Shown one piece after another: positions 25,985-34,674 of a DNA stretch of 64,000 nt. This DNA comes from Acidobacteriota bacterium (GTDB taxonomy: Bacteria; Acidobacteriota; Thermoanaerobaculia; Gp7-AA8), in assembly GCA_021325515.1 (NCBI GenBank), contig JAJPHC010000037.1, positions 1 through 64,000 on the forward strand, given 5' to 3'. A program made the position numbers and the translations under genes. The notes below the pieces were generated by a model that was not told the DNA's origin, made no database searches, and saw only the letters and a list, made by a program, of their open reading frames with translations. Every line of letters starts with the position of its first letter. Positions within the stretch are counted from its first letter, which is position 1.

Positions 25985-27381
25985 TGGTCAGACAGCTCGG
26001 GAGCGAGATCGACGCTCTCTCGATGGAACGCCTCACGCCGCACGAGATCGTGCGCGAGCTCGACAAGTACATCGTGGGGCAACGCGCCGCGAAACGCGCC
26101 GTGGCGATCGCTCTCCGCAATCGCTGGCGCAGACAGCAGCTCGCGCCGGAGCTGCGCGAGGAGATCGCTCCGAAGAACATCATCATGATCGGGCCGACCG
26201 GCGTCGGAAAGACGGAGATCGCACGCCGTCTGGCGCGTCTCACCCGATCGCCGTTCCTGAAGATCGAAGCGTCGAAGTTCACCGAGGTCGGATACGTCGG
26301 CCGCGACGTTGAGTCGATCATTCGCGATCTCACCGAGATCGGCGTGAAGCTCGTGCGCGATGAGAAGAATCAGCTCGTGCGCGAGACCGCGATTCGCAAC
26401 GCACGGGAGCGCATCCTCGACATCCTGCTTCCCGACTCCCGCCGTCCCGCCGCCCGTCCGGCGTTCGTGTCGAGCCCGGTTCCCGAGGAAGCATCGTCAG
26501 GCGAGACGCGCGAAAAGCTCGGCCGCTGGCTCGATGAAGGAAAGCTCGACGAGCGCGAGATCGAAGTCGACGTGAAGGAGCAGGGGTTCCCCTCGCTCGA
26601 GATCTTCACGCCGCAGGGAGTCGAGGAGATGGGCATCAACATCAAAGAGATGATGCCCGGTCTCTTCGGCGGAAAATCGAAGCGGAAGAAGATGCGCCTC
26701 GGCGACGCGCGCGAAGTCATCATCGCGGAAGAGGCGGAAAAGCTCGTCGACCAGCAGAACGTCGCGCGCGAGGCGATCGAGCGCGTCGAGCAGAGCGGGA
26801 TGGTCTTCCTCGACGAGATCGACAAGATCGCCGGCCGGCAGAACGCCTCGAATGGTCCGGACATCTCGCGTGAGGGCGTGCAGCGCGATCTTCTCCCCAT
26901 CGTCGAAGGAACGACGGTCAACACAAAATACGGAATGGTGAAGACCGATCACATCCTCTTCATCGCCGCAGGCGCGTTCCATGTCTCGAAGCCTTCCGAT
27001 CTCATCCCCGAACTGCAGGGCCGCTTCCCGATTCGCGTCGAGCTCGAGTCGCTGACCGAGGCGGACTTCGGCCGCATTCTGCGCGAGCCGAAGAACGCGC
27101 TCACCATGCAGTACACCGCATTGCTCGGGACGGAGGGCGTCACGCTGCAGTTCGGCGACGATGCGATCTCCGAGATCGCGCGCTACGCGGCGCTCGTCAA
27201 CGAGAAGACCGAGAACATCGGCGCGCGCCGGCTGCACACGATTCTCGAGCGCCTGCTCGATGAGCTTTCGTTCGAGGCATCGGAGATGAACGGCACATCC
27301 GTAACGATCGACGCCGCCTACGTCCAGCGCATCCTCGGCGAGACGGTGAAGGACGAAGACCTCTCCCGCTACGTGTTGTAG
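25984..27381 (+). CDS. hslU: HslUV unfoldase HslU
   Basis: This 465-residue AAA+ unfoldase feeds substrates into HslV. It begins with the family signature [31 protein letters not shown] in the first 50 residues (shown here only as a region: residues ~15-45). Walker A is [19 protein letters not shown] forms the pore loop, the I-domain is intact (~120-240), and Walker B is VFLDEIDKI. The C-terminus ends in YVL, close to the tail that docks into HslV. Confidence 0.98.
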   Translation: MVRQLGSEIDALSMERLTPHEIVRELDKYIVGQRAAKRAVAIALRNRWRRQQLAPELREEIAPKNIIMIGPTGVGKTEIARRLARLTRSPFLKIEASKFTEVGYVGRDVESIIRDLTEIGVKLVRDEKNQLVRETAIRNARERILDILLPDSRRPAARPAFVSSPVPEEASSGETREKLGRWLDEGKLDEREIEVDVKEQGFPSLEIFTPQGVEEMGINIKEMMPGLFGGKSKRKKMRLGDAREVIIAEEAEKLVDQQNVAREAIERVEQSGMVFLDEIDKIAGRQNASNGPDISREGVQRDLLPIVEGTTVNTKYGMVKTDHILFIAAGAFHVSKPSDLIPELQGRFPIRVELESLTEADFGRILREPKNALTMQYTALLGTEGVTLQFGDDAISEIARYAALVNEKTENIGARRLHTILERLLDELSFEASEMNGTSVTIDAAYVQRILGETVKDEDLSRYVL

Positions 27382-27409
27382 GCGCGATCTCGGCATGAGT
27401 CGTGATTTG

Positions 27410-27423
27410 CCTCCCGCCGGAGG
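27410..27423 (+). promoter_or_regulatory. Hairpin enclosing the Shine-Dalgarno of the hemerythrin gene
   Basis: CCTCC (27410-27414) and GGAGG (27419-27423) form a five-base GC stem with a four-base loop. GGAGG is the ribosome binding site, eight bases before the ATG at 27432. The same bases that initiate translation are thus self-paired, which would lower or tune translation. Confidence 0.5.
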
Positions 27424-27431
27424 AAAAATTC

Positions 27432-27905
27432 ATGGCCGCAAAGAAACGCGCATCAAAAAAGAAGGCAGCTCCCCGCGACGCGATCGCGCTGCTCAAGCAG
27501 GATCACGAGAACGTCCGCGGGCTGCTGGAACGCGCGGCGAAATCATCCGGTGAGCGCCGCTCCCAGCTTCTGACGAAGATCGAAAACGAAGTGAAGGTCC
27601 ACAGCCAGATCGAGGAAGAGATCTTCTATCCCGCCTTTCGCGACGCCGTCTCGAAGAAGGACGATCGCAAGTTGTACTTCGAGGCCGTCGAGGAGCATCG
27701 CGTCGTCGACCTCGTGATGCCTGATGTCGAAAACGGCACCGACGAAGAAGTCGCAGCCCACGTGAAAGTGCTGAAAGAGCTCATCGAACATCATGCCGGC
27801 GAGGAGGAGAAGTCGATGTTCCCGAAGGCGCGCAAGGTCTTCGATCGCGACGAGCTGCGCATGCTCGGCGAGCAGTTGGCGGCACGGAAGAAAGAGCTCG
27901 CCTAA
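27432..27905 (+). CDS. Hemerythrin HHE-domain protein
   Basis: This 157-residue soluble protein has a Lys/Ala-rich N-terminal tail (MAAKKRASKKKAAPRD) and then a four-helix hemerythrin-like domain. Metal-ligand candidates in family order are His in LLKQDHENV, HSQIEEEIF (H-x3-E/H), EEHRVVD and IEHHAGEEEKSMFP. The last is the most diagnostic segment. These proteins bind a di-iron centre and sense or carry oxygen, NO or iron. The basic tail could bind nucleic acid or polyphosphate. The 3' end converges on the ABC permease gene, overlapping by four bases. Confidence 0.9.
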   Translation: MAAKKRASKKKAAPRDAIALLKQDHENVRGLLERAAKSSGERRSQLLTKIENEVKVHSQIEEEIFYPAFRDAVSKKDDRKLYFEAVEEHRVVDLVMPDVENGTDEEVAAHVKVLKELIEHHAGEEEKSMFPKARKVFDRDELRMLGEQLAARKKELA

Positions 27906-29002
27906 ACGACCGTCTTCTTGAATGCCCGCGTACTCACCGCAATCAGCACCGTGGAAATGGCGAGCAGCGAACAGACCGGCTGCCACAGATCGGCGAATGT
28001 CGCGCCGCGGATCACGACTCCGCGCGCGATTCTGATGAAGTGCGTCGCGGGCAACACATACGAAATCATCCGCAGCGGAATCGGGAGCGACGAGATGGGG
28101 AAGATGTAGCCGGAGAGCAGTACCGAGGGGAGCATGATTCCCATCGCCAGCTGCATCGCCTCCATCTGCGACTTCGCGCGCGAGGAAATCAGCAGCCCGA
28201 ACGAAAGCAGCGCGAGCAGATAGACGGACGAAAGCATCAGCAGCAACGTGAGACTGCCGTGAATCGGCACCTGGAAGCCCCACCGCATCAGCGTGAGCAC
28301 GATCAGCAGCGTGAAGTACGCGACGCCCATGTACGGAAGAATCTTTCCGAGCACGACGGCGAGCGGTGAAACGGGCGTGACCATCAGTTGCTCGAGCGTC
28401 CCGCGCTCGCGCTCCTTGACGATCGCGAACGCGGAGAGAATCGTGCCCGAGAACGTGAGCAGGATCGCGATGAGGCCGGGAATCAGAAGATTCGCGCTGC
28501 GCATGTCGGGGTTGAAGAGCATCTGCGGATGCGCTTCGATCGGTGGCTGAAGACGCGCGCTCACCATCTTCTCGATGTTGTTGGTCAGCACCACGCCGTT
28601 CGCCGCGGAGAGGGCCTGCGACGCGACACTGGAGTCCGAGCCGTCGATCAGAACCAGGACGCCGGCCTGGCGGCCCATCGCGAGGTTGCGCGCGTAGTCG
28701 GGCGGAATCTCGACCGCGACCTGTGCGTGGCCGGCGACGATCGCATGCTGCAGTTCGTCCCGCGACGCTGCCTGCCGGGTCACGCGCAGCAGCGTCGTGG
28801 CAGTGAACTGATCGATGAGCCGCCGGCTCTCCTCCGTGCGGCTCTGGTCGAATACGATCGTCGGGATGTTCTTCGCGTTCATGTCGATGACGCCGAAGAG
28901 AATCAGCTCGAACACGGGGACGATGATCGAGAACAGCAGCGTCGCGCGATCGCGTGTCATCTGCGTCAGCTCTTTACGGAACACAGCCGCGAAGCCATTC
29001 AT
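27902..29002 (-). CDS. ABC-2 efflux permease (YhhJ/YbhR-like)
   Basis: This 366-residue inner-membrane protein has one N-terminal helix (~20-40), a large periplasmic domain (~45-170) and five C-terminal helices with the family signature KERERGTLEQLMVTPVSP (~residue 210), followed by LGKILPYMGV. This is the layout of YbhS/YbhR/YhhJ multidrug-type ABC-2 permeases. It is the last gene of a TetR-HlyD-ATPase-permease operon and overlaps the ATPase gene by four bases. Only one permease is encoded, so it should act as a homodimer. Confidence 0.93.
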   Translation of the reverse strand: MNGFAAVFRKELTQMTRDRATLLFSIIVPVFELILFGVIDMNAKNIPTIVFDQSRTEESRRLIDQFTATTLLRVTRQAASRDELQHAIVAGHAQVAVEIPPDYARNLAMGRQAGVLVLIDGSDSSVASQALSAANGVVLTNNIEKMVSARLQPPIEAHPQMLFNPDMRSANLLIPGLIAILLTFSGTILSAFAIVKERERGTLEQLMVTPVSPLAVVLGKILPYMGVAYFTLLIVLTLMRWGFQVPIHGSLTLLLMLSSVYLLALLSFGLLISSRAKSQMEAMQLAMGIMLPSVLLSGYIFPISSLPIPLRMISYVLPATHFIRIARGVVIRGATFADLWQPVCSLLAISTVLIAVSTRAFKKTVV

Positions 29003-29964
29003 CGCGAGGCCTCCACTTCCCTGCCACGCGTCTCCGTCAATTGCACGAACACGTCTTCCAGCGTCGGCGCGATCGCCGCAACGGTAACGTCGCTCGTGCC
29101 GATCTCCTCGAGATCGTGCTCGACCTTCTCGTTCGTGACACGGTCATCGATCAGAAGATGCAGCGTGGTGCCGAAGATCGTCGCCGCACGAACGTAGGGC
29201 AGTTTCTTGGCCGACGTCATCAGCGTGGCAACACCTTCGCGGCACTCCGCCGAGACTCTCCTCGTCCCCTTCGGCGTGACCTCTTCGAGCTTCTTCAATT
29301 CCTCGGGGTGGCCGGCGACGATGAGGCGCGAGAGGTAGAGATAGGCGACGGTTCCGCAGCGCTCGGCCTCGTCCATGTAATGCGTCGTGACGAACATCGT
29401 CACGCCCTCGCCCGCGAGTCCGAAAAGAAGATCCCACAGCTCGCGGCGCGCAACCGGATCGATGCCTGCCGTCGGCTCATCGAGGAAGAGCACGCGCGGC
29501 TGATGCATCAGCGCGGCCGCCAGCGCAAGCCTCTGCTTCCATCCGCCGGACAGTGCACCAGCGAGACGGTCGCGGTACGGACCGATGTGCGTCAGATCGA
29601 TCGCCCACTCCTTGCGCGCGCGCCGTTCCTCGCCGCGCAGGCGATAGATGGAACTGAAGAAATCGAGATTCTCCTCGACGGTGAGATCGCGATACAGCGA
29701 GAACGATTGCGAGACGTATCCGATGTGCTGGCGCACCAGCTCGCCTTCGCGCTCGACGTCGTAGCCATCGACCGTCGCGTGTCCCGACGTCGGCGTCAGC
29801 AGCCCGCACAGAATGCGAATGAGAGTCGACTTGCCCGAGCCGTTGGGCCCGAGGAGACCGAAGATCTCACCGCGGGGCACCTGCAGCGAGATGTGGTCCA
29901 GCGCACGGAACGTGCCGAAGTACTTCGAGACATCCTTCACGTCGATGCCGATCGCGGTGCTCAT
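28999..29964 (-). CDS. ABC efflux ATPase (YbhF-like, single domain)
   Basis: This 321-residue ATPase has Walker A GPNGSGKSTLIR, Q-loop YVSQSFSLYRDLTVEENL, signature LSGGWKQRLALAAALMHQP, Walker B VLFLDEPTAGIDP and H-loop TTHYMDEAERC. LSGGWKQR with Trp is characteristic of YbhF-type efflux ATPases. E. coli YbhF carries two such domains; this protein has one and would dimerise. It overlaps both neighbours by four bases. Confidence 0.95.
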   Translation of the reverse strand: MSTAIGIDVKDVSKYFGTFRALDHISLQVPRGEIFGLLGPNGSGKSTLIRILCGLLTPTSGHATVDGYDVEREGELVRQHIGYVSQSFSLYRDLTVEENLDFFSSIYRLRGEERRARKEWAIDLTHIGPYRDRLAGALSGGWKQRLALAAALMHQPRVLFLDEPTAGIDPVARRELWDLLFGLAGEGVTMFVTTHYMDEAERCGTVAYLYLSRLIVAGHPEELKKLEEVTPKGTRRVSAECREGVATLMTSAKKLPYVRAATIFGTTLHLLIDDRVTNEKVEHDLEEIGTSDVTVAAIAPTLEDVFVQLTETRGREVEASR

Positions 29965-30917
29965 TCGGCGCGTCCTTTGACACCGAGATCGACATCGGCA
30001 GCCATCCCCGCGTGCAGTTTCTGGTCAGGATCGACGAGCACTTTGACGGCAAACACCTGCTCGGCGCGCTGGGCGCGAGTCTGCACATTGCGCGGCGTGT
30101 ACTCGCCCTTGCTGGCGATCGTGGCGATGTGTCCGGGGAACCAGGCGTTGGGGTAAGTGTCGACACGAACGCGCACCGGCTGATCGACATGCACGAGGCC
30201 GAGGAGTGTCTCCGGAAGATAGACGCGAACCCAGAGCTGGCCGGCCTCGAGGATTTCGGCGACCGGTTGATTCGGTGCGACGAGATCGCCCGGCCGCAGA
30301 CCGAAGGACTGCACGACGCCGTCGACGGTCGAACGCACTTCTGTTTCCGCCCGGTTCTTCATCAGCGTGGCGACGCGGCGCTGCGCCTGCTCGACCTGCG
30401 CGCGCGCCGCCGCGATGTCTTCCGCACGCGATCCTTTTTGCAGCACGCGCAGATCTTCGGCGGATGCCCTGGCCTTCGTCGCGGCGTCATCGAACAGCTG
30501 CTTCGCCACGACACCGTCGTAACAGAGGACTTCGAGGCGGTGGCGTTCCCGCTCGTCATTCGCTGCGACGGCGGCGGCCTTCGCGACTTCCTCCGGACGC
30601 GGACCGGCGATCAGCTTCGCAAGCTGCGCCTGCGCCGCCGCGATCGCGGCGCGCTGCTCATCGATCTGGCGATCGATCGTTTCGGTCTCGAGAGTGACGA
30701 GGAGTTGCCCGTTCGCGACCTTCGATCCCTCATCGATGAGAACGCGGGTTACCCGGCCCCCGACGAGCGATCCCACCTCGACGGTTCGCGCTTCGAGGGT
30801 TCCGCTGAGAATCACCGGCTTCGGGACGTTCTTCTCCGCGACGTACACCAGCAGCGCGAGCAGCACGATCAGTACGATCGCTACGGCCAGGAGGATTTTT
30901 ACGAATTTTCGAACCAT
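29961..30917 (-). CDS. HlyD-family membrane fusion protein
   Basis: This 318-residue periplasmic adaptor is anchored by one N-terminal helix (KILLAVAIVLIVLLALLVYV, residues 6-25). A biotinyl-lipoyl half (VGSLVGGRVTRVLIDEGSKVANGQLL) is followed by an alpha-helical hairpin (~70-180), the second lipoyl half (STVDGVVQSFGLRPGDLV) and a beta-barrel. It resembles YbhG/YhiI. The ATG at 30917 has AAAGGAG nine bases upstream, so this start is well supported even though it lies 188 bases inside the TetR frame. Confidence 0.95.
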   Translation of the reverse strand: MVRKFVKILLAVAIVLIVLLALLVYVAEKNVPKPVILSGTLEARTVEVGSLVGGRVTRVLIDEGSKVANGQLLVTLETETIDRQIDEQRAAIAAAQAQLAKLIAGPRPEEVAKAAAVAANDERERHRLEVLCYDGVVAKQLFDDAATKARASAEDLRVLQKGSRAEDIAAARAQVEQAQRRVATLMKNRAETEVRSTVDGVVQSFGLRPGDLVAPNQPVAEILEAGQLWVRVYLPETLLGLVHVDQPVRVRVDTYPNAWFPGHIATIASKGEYTPRNVQTRAQRAEQVFAVKVLVDPDQKLHAGMAADVDLGVKGRAE

Positions 30918-31548
30918 GCCGCTTGACTCCTTTACCTGCAGCCGCGAGCGCGCCGTCGCTCCAGAGAGCAAGAAGGGCATCGATGTACTTGCTCAGGGGC
31001 ACTGCGGGCGCGATCTTCAGTACGGTCTGCGAAAGCACATATCCCTGCAGCGAGCCCATGAAGAGCATGGCCGCCGCAAGCGGATCCTCGATGTTCATCA
31101 CGCGCGCCGCGGCGGCGCGGCGGAAGTAGTCCGCCACGATCTTCAACCCGCGGCGCGGAGGATTGTCGGCCGCGGGGTCGAACGGGAGGACGAGTGACGT
31201 GCTGCGGGCGTTGGCGTGCATGGCGACCACGATGCGCGTCTTCAGCACTTCCTGGATGAAGGGAACGAACTCTTCCGCGATGCGCCGCAGCACGGCGCGG
31301 GGGTCGGTCGCCGGATCGATCAGCGGTAGCTCGAGAATGCAGGCCGGCGGATCGAGCAGCATGCCGCTCTCCATGGCCAGGGCAAACAGGGCCTGCTTCG
31401 AATCGACGTGCCGCAGGATGGCCGCCGGCGTGACGCCGAGCTCCCGAGCGATGTCGGCGAGAGTAGTCCCCGCGAATCCTTTGGCAGCGAACACGGCGCG
31501 CGCCGTATCGATCAGCCGTTCGCGCGAGATGGTCGGCGGCCTGCCCAT
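30730..31548 (-). CDS. TetR-family repressor of the efflux operon
   Basis: This is a 272-residue regulator. Residues 9-55 form the TetR helix-turn-helix (RERLIDTARAVFAAKGFAGT, then TLADIARELGVTPAAILRHV with the recognition helix). Residues ~60-205 form the ligand and dimer domain. The final ~62 residues are basic and low-complexity and are read in a different frame across the start of hlyD, so they are either a real tail or evidence of a lost stop codon. The gene starts one base from a perfect operator that surrounds its own -10 element. It is therefore very probably autorepressed and controls the efflux genes downstream. Confidence 0.92.
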   Translation of the reverse strand: MGRPPTISRERLIDTARAVFAAKGFAGTTLADIARELGVTPAAILRHVDSKQALFALAMESGMLLDPPACILELPLIDPATDPRAVLRRIAEEFVPFIQEVLKTRIVVAMHANARSTSLVLPFDPAADNPPRRGLKIVADYFRRAAAARVMNIEDPLAAAMLFMGSLQGYVLSQTVLKIAPAVPLSKYIDALLALWSDGALAAAGKGVKRHGSKIRKNPPGRSDRTDRAARAAGVRRGEERPEAGDSQRNPRSANRRGGIARRGPGNPRSHR

Positions 31549-31586
31549 TTGTAAATAAATGTATATTTACAAACTGCGCTTGTCAA
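31548..31586 (-). promoter_or_regulatory. TetR promoter and operator with near-zero leader
   Basis: Read leftward, TTGACA (31586-31581), 17 bases, then TACATT (31563-31558) form a near-consensus sigma70 promoter. The arms TTTGTAAATA (31548-31557) and TATTTACAAA (31564-31573) are a perfect 10-bp inverted repeat whose six-base centre is exactly the -10 hexamer. Transcription would start at or within a few bases of the ATG at 31548, so the mRNA may be leaderless. Repressor binding would block polymerase directly. Confidence 0.85.
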
Positions 31587-31595
31587 GTGTGAGGC

Positions 31596-31624
31596 AAACA
31601 AAAAGGGCCGGCTTTCGCCGGCCC
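31596..31624 (-). terminator. Intrinsic terminator of the TonB receptor gene
   Basis: Reading leftward from the receptor stop codon, GGGCCGGC, a GAAA tetraloop, GCCGGCCC and then TTTTTGTTTG form a textbook rho-independent terminator 23 bases after the stop. It separates the receptor gene from the TetR promoter region. Confidence 0.93.
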
Positions 31625-31647
31625 TCGTGAAATCGATGAGGAACTGT

Positions 31648-34596
31648 TTAGAACGTCAGCTTCGCCGCGAGCTGCATGATCCGCTGCCCGGACGTCGCGG
31701 AAGGAACTCCGAACGTCGCGTTCGGCGTGAACACCTTCGTCGTCGCGTTGTAGCTGTAGAAGGTGCGGTTGACGTTGCTCACGTTGTGGCGATTCAACAC
31801 ATTGAACGCCTCGGCGATCAGCTGCAGGCGCATGCCGCTGAAGAGATTGATGTCGCGCGTGATGCGCGGATCAACCGACATCTGCGTCGGCAGCCGCTGC
31901 GAGTTGCGCTTGAAGCCGGGCGCGTAGTCGTTCGCCGAGTTGCCGTCGCCGTTGAGATCGGTGCTGACAGTCGGAGTGTACGGCTGGCCGGTCTGATAGC
32001 TGACGATCCCGCTCAGCGTCCAGCCCGAAGCGAGCGCATGGAGGACCGAGTTTCCGATGTGCTGCGCGTAGTTGTCGAGCGACCACACGCCGCTGAACAC
32101 GATGCGGTCCCGCACATCGACGTCGGCGTACGAGTAGTCCTTGTCGATGTTGAGCGGGTCGCTGACGTACTTCGCGTCGTCGCCCGAGGAGAACGGCACG
32201 ACCGCGGTCGCATCCGGCTTGTTGTCCTTTGCCGTCGAATGCGTCCAGGAGATGCGGCCCTGCCAGTTGTTGGAGAAGCGCTTCTGCAGGTCGAGCGTCA
32301 GTCCGTTGTAGCGCGACTTCGCAGAGCTTTCGAACGCGATCACGCGATTGAAGTGCGAGAACGGCCGTCCCGTGTACTTCGTGTACGAAATCGCTCCGCC
32401 GCCAGCCACCGTCGCGTCGATCGTCGTCGGCGTGCTGACGTTGATGTCACGCGAACGCGGCAGATCATCGCCCGTCACGTACTGGTACGTCAGGCCGACC
32501 GAGTAGTCGCTGCCGAGCTGGTGCTCCACACCGAGGCTCGACTGGGCGACCTTCGGGTTGTGGAAGTCGGGGTCGAACACGAAGATCGTCGGCGTGTTGC
32601 CCGGTCCCGACGGAATCGCGGAAAGAACGTTGGGATACGTCACCGGGATGTTCGACGTGAACGTGAACGTCTGCACGTTGATGCCGTTGTTCGACGTCGC
32701 GGTGCCGATCATGATCGACGGCGTGCGGCCGTAGAAGACACCGTATCCGCCATGAACGACCGTGCGGTTGTCGTTGTGCGGCGTCCAGGCGAAGCCGACT
32801 CTCGGACCATATTCATTGTGCGCAACCGGAATGCTGTTCGTCGCATACCCGGCGGCGGCAAGCTGCGCATCCGGATTCAGCGTCGAGGGCTGCGCGACTT
32901 CCTGCTTGTCCCAGCGAAGGCCGCCGTTCAGCGTCAGCGTCGGCATCACGTGCCACTCGTCCTGCAGGAAGAGTGCGGACTCCTTGATGTTGGGGTGCGT
33001 GGTGCCGCCCGACGTTCCCGGTCCGGCGAACGCCTGCGAATACGAGGACGGCTTGTTGTTCGCGAAGTCGGCGAGACTGGTGAAGCGATACACGCCGAAG
33101 AAGTTGCCCGGGAAGTAGTTGAGGATGTCGTCCTTGCTGTAGTCGAATCCGCCCTTGATCGTGTGGTTCGACATCACGTAGGTCGCCGTGTCGGCCAACT
33201 GATGGCGCTTGATCGTCGTCTCGCGCGGGGAGAACGAGTTCCGCCCGATCACGAGAACGGTGTTGCCGCCCTGCAGAATCGTCGCTTCCGGCAGGTCGCT
33301 GTTGGCCTCGCCCGGCTCGCGATCCTTCAGATACTGCGCACGAACTTCGTTGAAGAACGAGCTCGTCGCCACCGTATCCCAGACCGTCGAGATCGAGTCG
33401 GTAAAGACGTTCGAGTTACCCGAGTGCTGCGAAGAGTTCGTGATGCCGCTGTTCTCGAAGTTGATGCCGTGGAACCGCTGGCGATTGAACCGCAGCGACA
33501 GGTGATTGTTCGTCAGCAGCTCATGATCCGTCTTGATGAGGTAGACGTCCTGGTTCTGCTGCTGGTTGTAGGAGCCGGCGAGTGCCGTGAGCGTCTGCAG
33601 CGCGCTCTGGCTGGCCGCGTCGGTCGGGAACGAGCTGATGCGGCCGCCGCCCAGCACGACGATGTTCGGCGTCGAGTTGCGCTGGCGATCCCAGTTCACG
33701 AAGAAGAAGTGCTTGTCCTTGACGATCGGGCCGCCGAGGCTGAAACCGTACTGATCGAAGTGATACGGGCTCTTCGCGCGATTGTTGAGGACATTGATGT
33801 AGTTGTTCGCGTTGAGGCTCTTGTCGCGGTAGTAGTCGAACAGAGAGCCGTGATACTCGTTCGTGCCCGACTTCGTCACGACGTTGATCACCGCGCCGCC
33901 CGCCCGGCCGTATTCGGCCGAATAGGCGTTGTTGTTCACCTGGAATTCCTTCACCGCGTCCTGCGAGAACTGATACGGAGCGCGGCCGGAACCGGTGCGG
34001 CCCACCGTCTGTCCGAAGAACGTGTTGTCGTTGTTCGCACCGTCGACGACGAGCGAGTTCAGCGTGCCGCGCTGGCCGGCGAAACTGATGTCGCCCAGAC
34101 GAACGTCGCGCACGACACCTGGCGTCGTCAGGACGAAGTCGATGAAGTTACGACCGTTCGTCGGAAGGTTCTGAATGGCCTTCTCATTGACGACCGAGCT
34201 CACCGCGGATTTCGAAGTCTCGATCACCGGCGCTGCCGCCGTGACCGTGAGCTCTTCCGCGACGCCGACCTTCATCTTGATGTTCAGCGTGACGCCGGTA
34301 CCGACGTTGACCACGATCTTGTCGCGCTTGACCGGCTGGAAGCCGGCGAGCTCGGCGACGACGCTGTAGGTCGCCGGCGGAAGCAGCGCGAGTGCATACT
34401 GGCCCGTCGCATTGCTGACGGCCGTGCGGGAAACCCCGGTTGCTGTGTTGGTCGCGGTGATGGTCACGCCCGGCACCGGTGCGCCGGAATCATCCGCGAT
34501 GCTGCCTGAAATCGAGCCGTTCGAGCTCTGTGCGAACGACGCGAAGGGTACGAGCGCAACCAGAAGCGCGAGTACCGTGATTCTGAGGTAATTCAT
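31648..34596 (-). CDS. TonB-dependent receptor with carboxypeptidase-regulatory-like domain
   Basis: This 982-residue outer-membrane protein starts at 34596, where AGGAG precedes ATG by five bases; another ATG 15 bases upstream lacks that spacing. Residues 1-23 are a signal peptide ending in FAQ. Residues ~28-110 form the carboxypeptidase-regulatory-like beta-sandwich (GSISGSIADDSGAPVPGVTI). The plug domain (~125-240) contains LPTNGRNFIDF and VVDGANNDNTFFG. The rest is a 22-strand-type barrel ending in an aromatic C-terminus (LAAKLTF). This Oar-like type is abundant in Acidobacteriota. The substrate is unknown. A classical TonB box is not obvious. Confidence 0.93.
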   Translation of the reverse strand: MNYLRITVLALLVALVPFASFAQSSNGSISGSIADDSGAPVPGVTITATNTATGVSRTAVSNATGQYALALLPPATYSVVAELAGFQPVKRDKIVVNVGTGVTLNIKMKVGVAEELTVTAAAPVIETSKSAVSSVVNEKAIQNLPTNGRNFIDFVLTTPGVVRDVRLGDISFAGQRGTLNSLVVDGANNDNTFFGQTVGRTGSGRAPYQFSQDAVKEFQVNNNAYSAEYGRAGGAVINVVTKSGTNEYHGSLFDYYRDKSLNANNYINVLNNRAKSPYHFDQYGFSLGGPIVKDKHFFFVNWDRQRNSTPNIVVLGGGRISSFPTDAASQSALQTLTALAGSYNQQQNQDVYLIKTDHELLTNNHLSLRFNRQRFHGINFENSGITNSSQHSGNSNVFTDSISTVWDTVATSSFFNEVRAQYLKDREPGEANSDLPEATILQGGNTVLVIGRNSFSPRETTIKRHQLADTATYVMSNHTIKGGFDYSKDDILNYFPGNFFGVYRFTSLADFANNKPSSYSQAFAGPGTSGGTTHPNIKESALFLQDEWHVMPTLTLNGGLRWDKQEVAQPSTLNPDAQLAAAGYATNSIPVAHNEYGPRVGFAWTPHNDNRTVVHGGYGVFYGRTPSIMIGTATSNNGINVQTFTFTSNIPVTYPNVLSAIPSGPGNTPTIFVFDPDFHNPKVAQSSLGVEHQLGSDYSVGLTYQYVTGDDLPRSRDINVSTPTTIDATVAGGGAISYTKYTGRPFSHFNRVIAFESSAKSRYNGLTLDLQKRFSNNWQGRISWTHSTAKDNKPDATAVVPFSSGDDAKYVSDPLNIDKDYSYADVDVRDRIVFSGVWSLDNYAQHIGNSVLHALASGWTLSGIVSYQTGQPYTPTVSTDLNGDGNSANDYAPGFKRNSQRLPTQMSVDPRITRDINLFSGMRLQLIAEAFNVLNRHNVSNVNRTFYSYNATTKVFTPNATFGVPSATSGQRIMQLAAKLTF

Positions 34597-34632
34597 GCGA
34601 TCTCCTTGCATGGAACTACGAGATTGACGAAA

Positions 34633-34661
34633 TTGGACGGGGCTTTCGCGAAGAATAGCAT
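34633..34661 (+). promoter_or_regulatory. Possible promoter of the aldehyde dehydrogenase gene
   Basis: TTGGAC (34633-34638), a 17-base spacer and TAGCAT (34656-34661) lie just upstream of the ATG at 34675. The predicted transcript would have a leader of only about seven bases, and no clear Shine-Dalgarno is present. Confidence 0.4.
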
Positions 34662-34674
34662 GGGGTAAACGACG

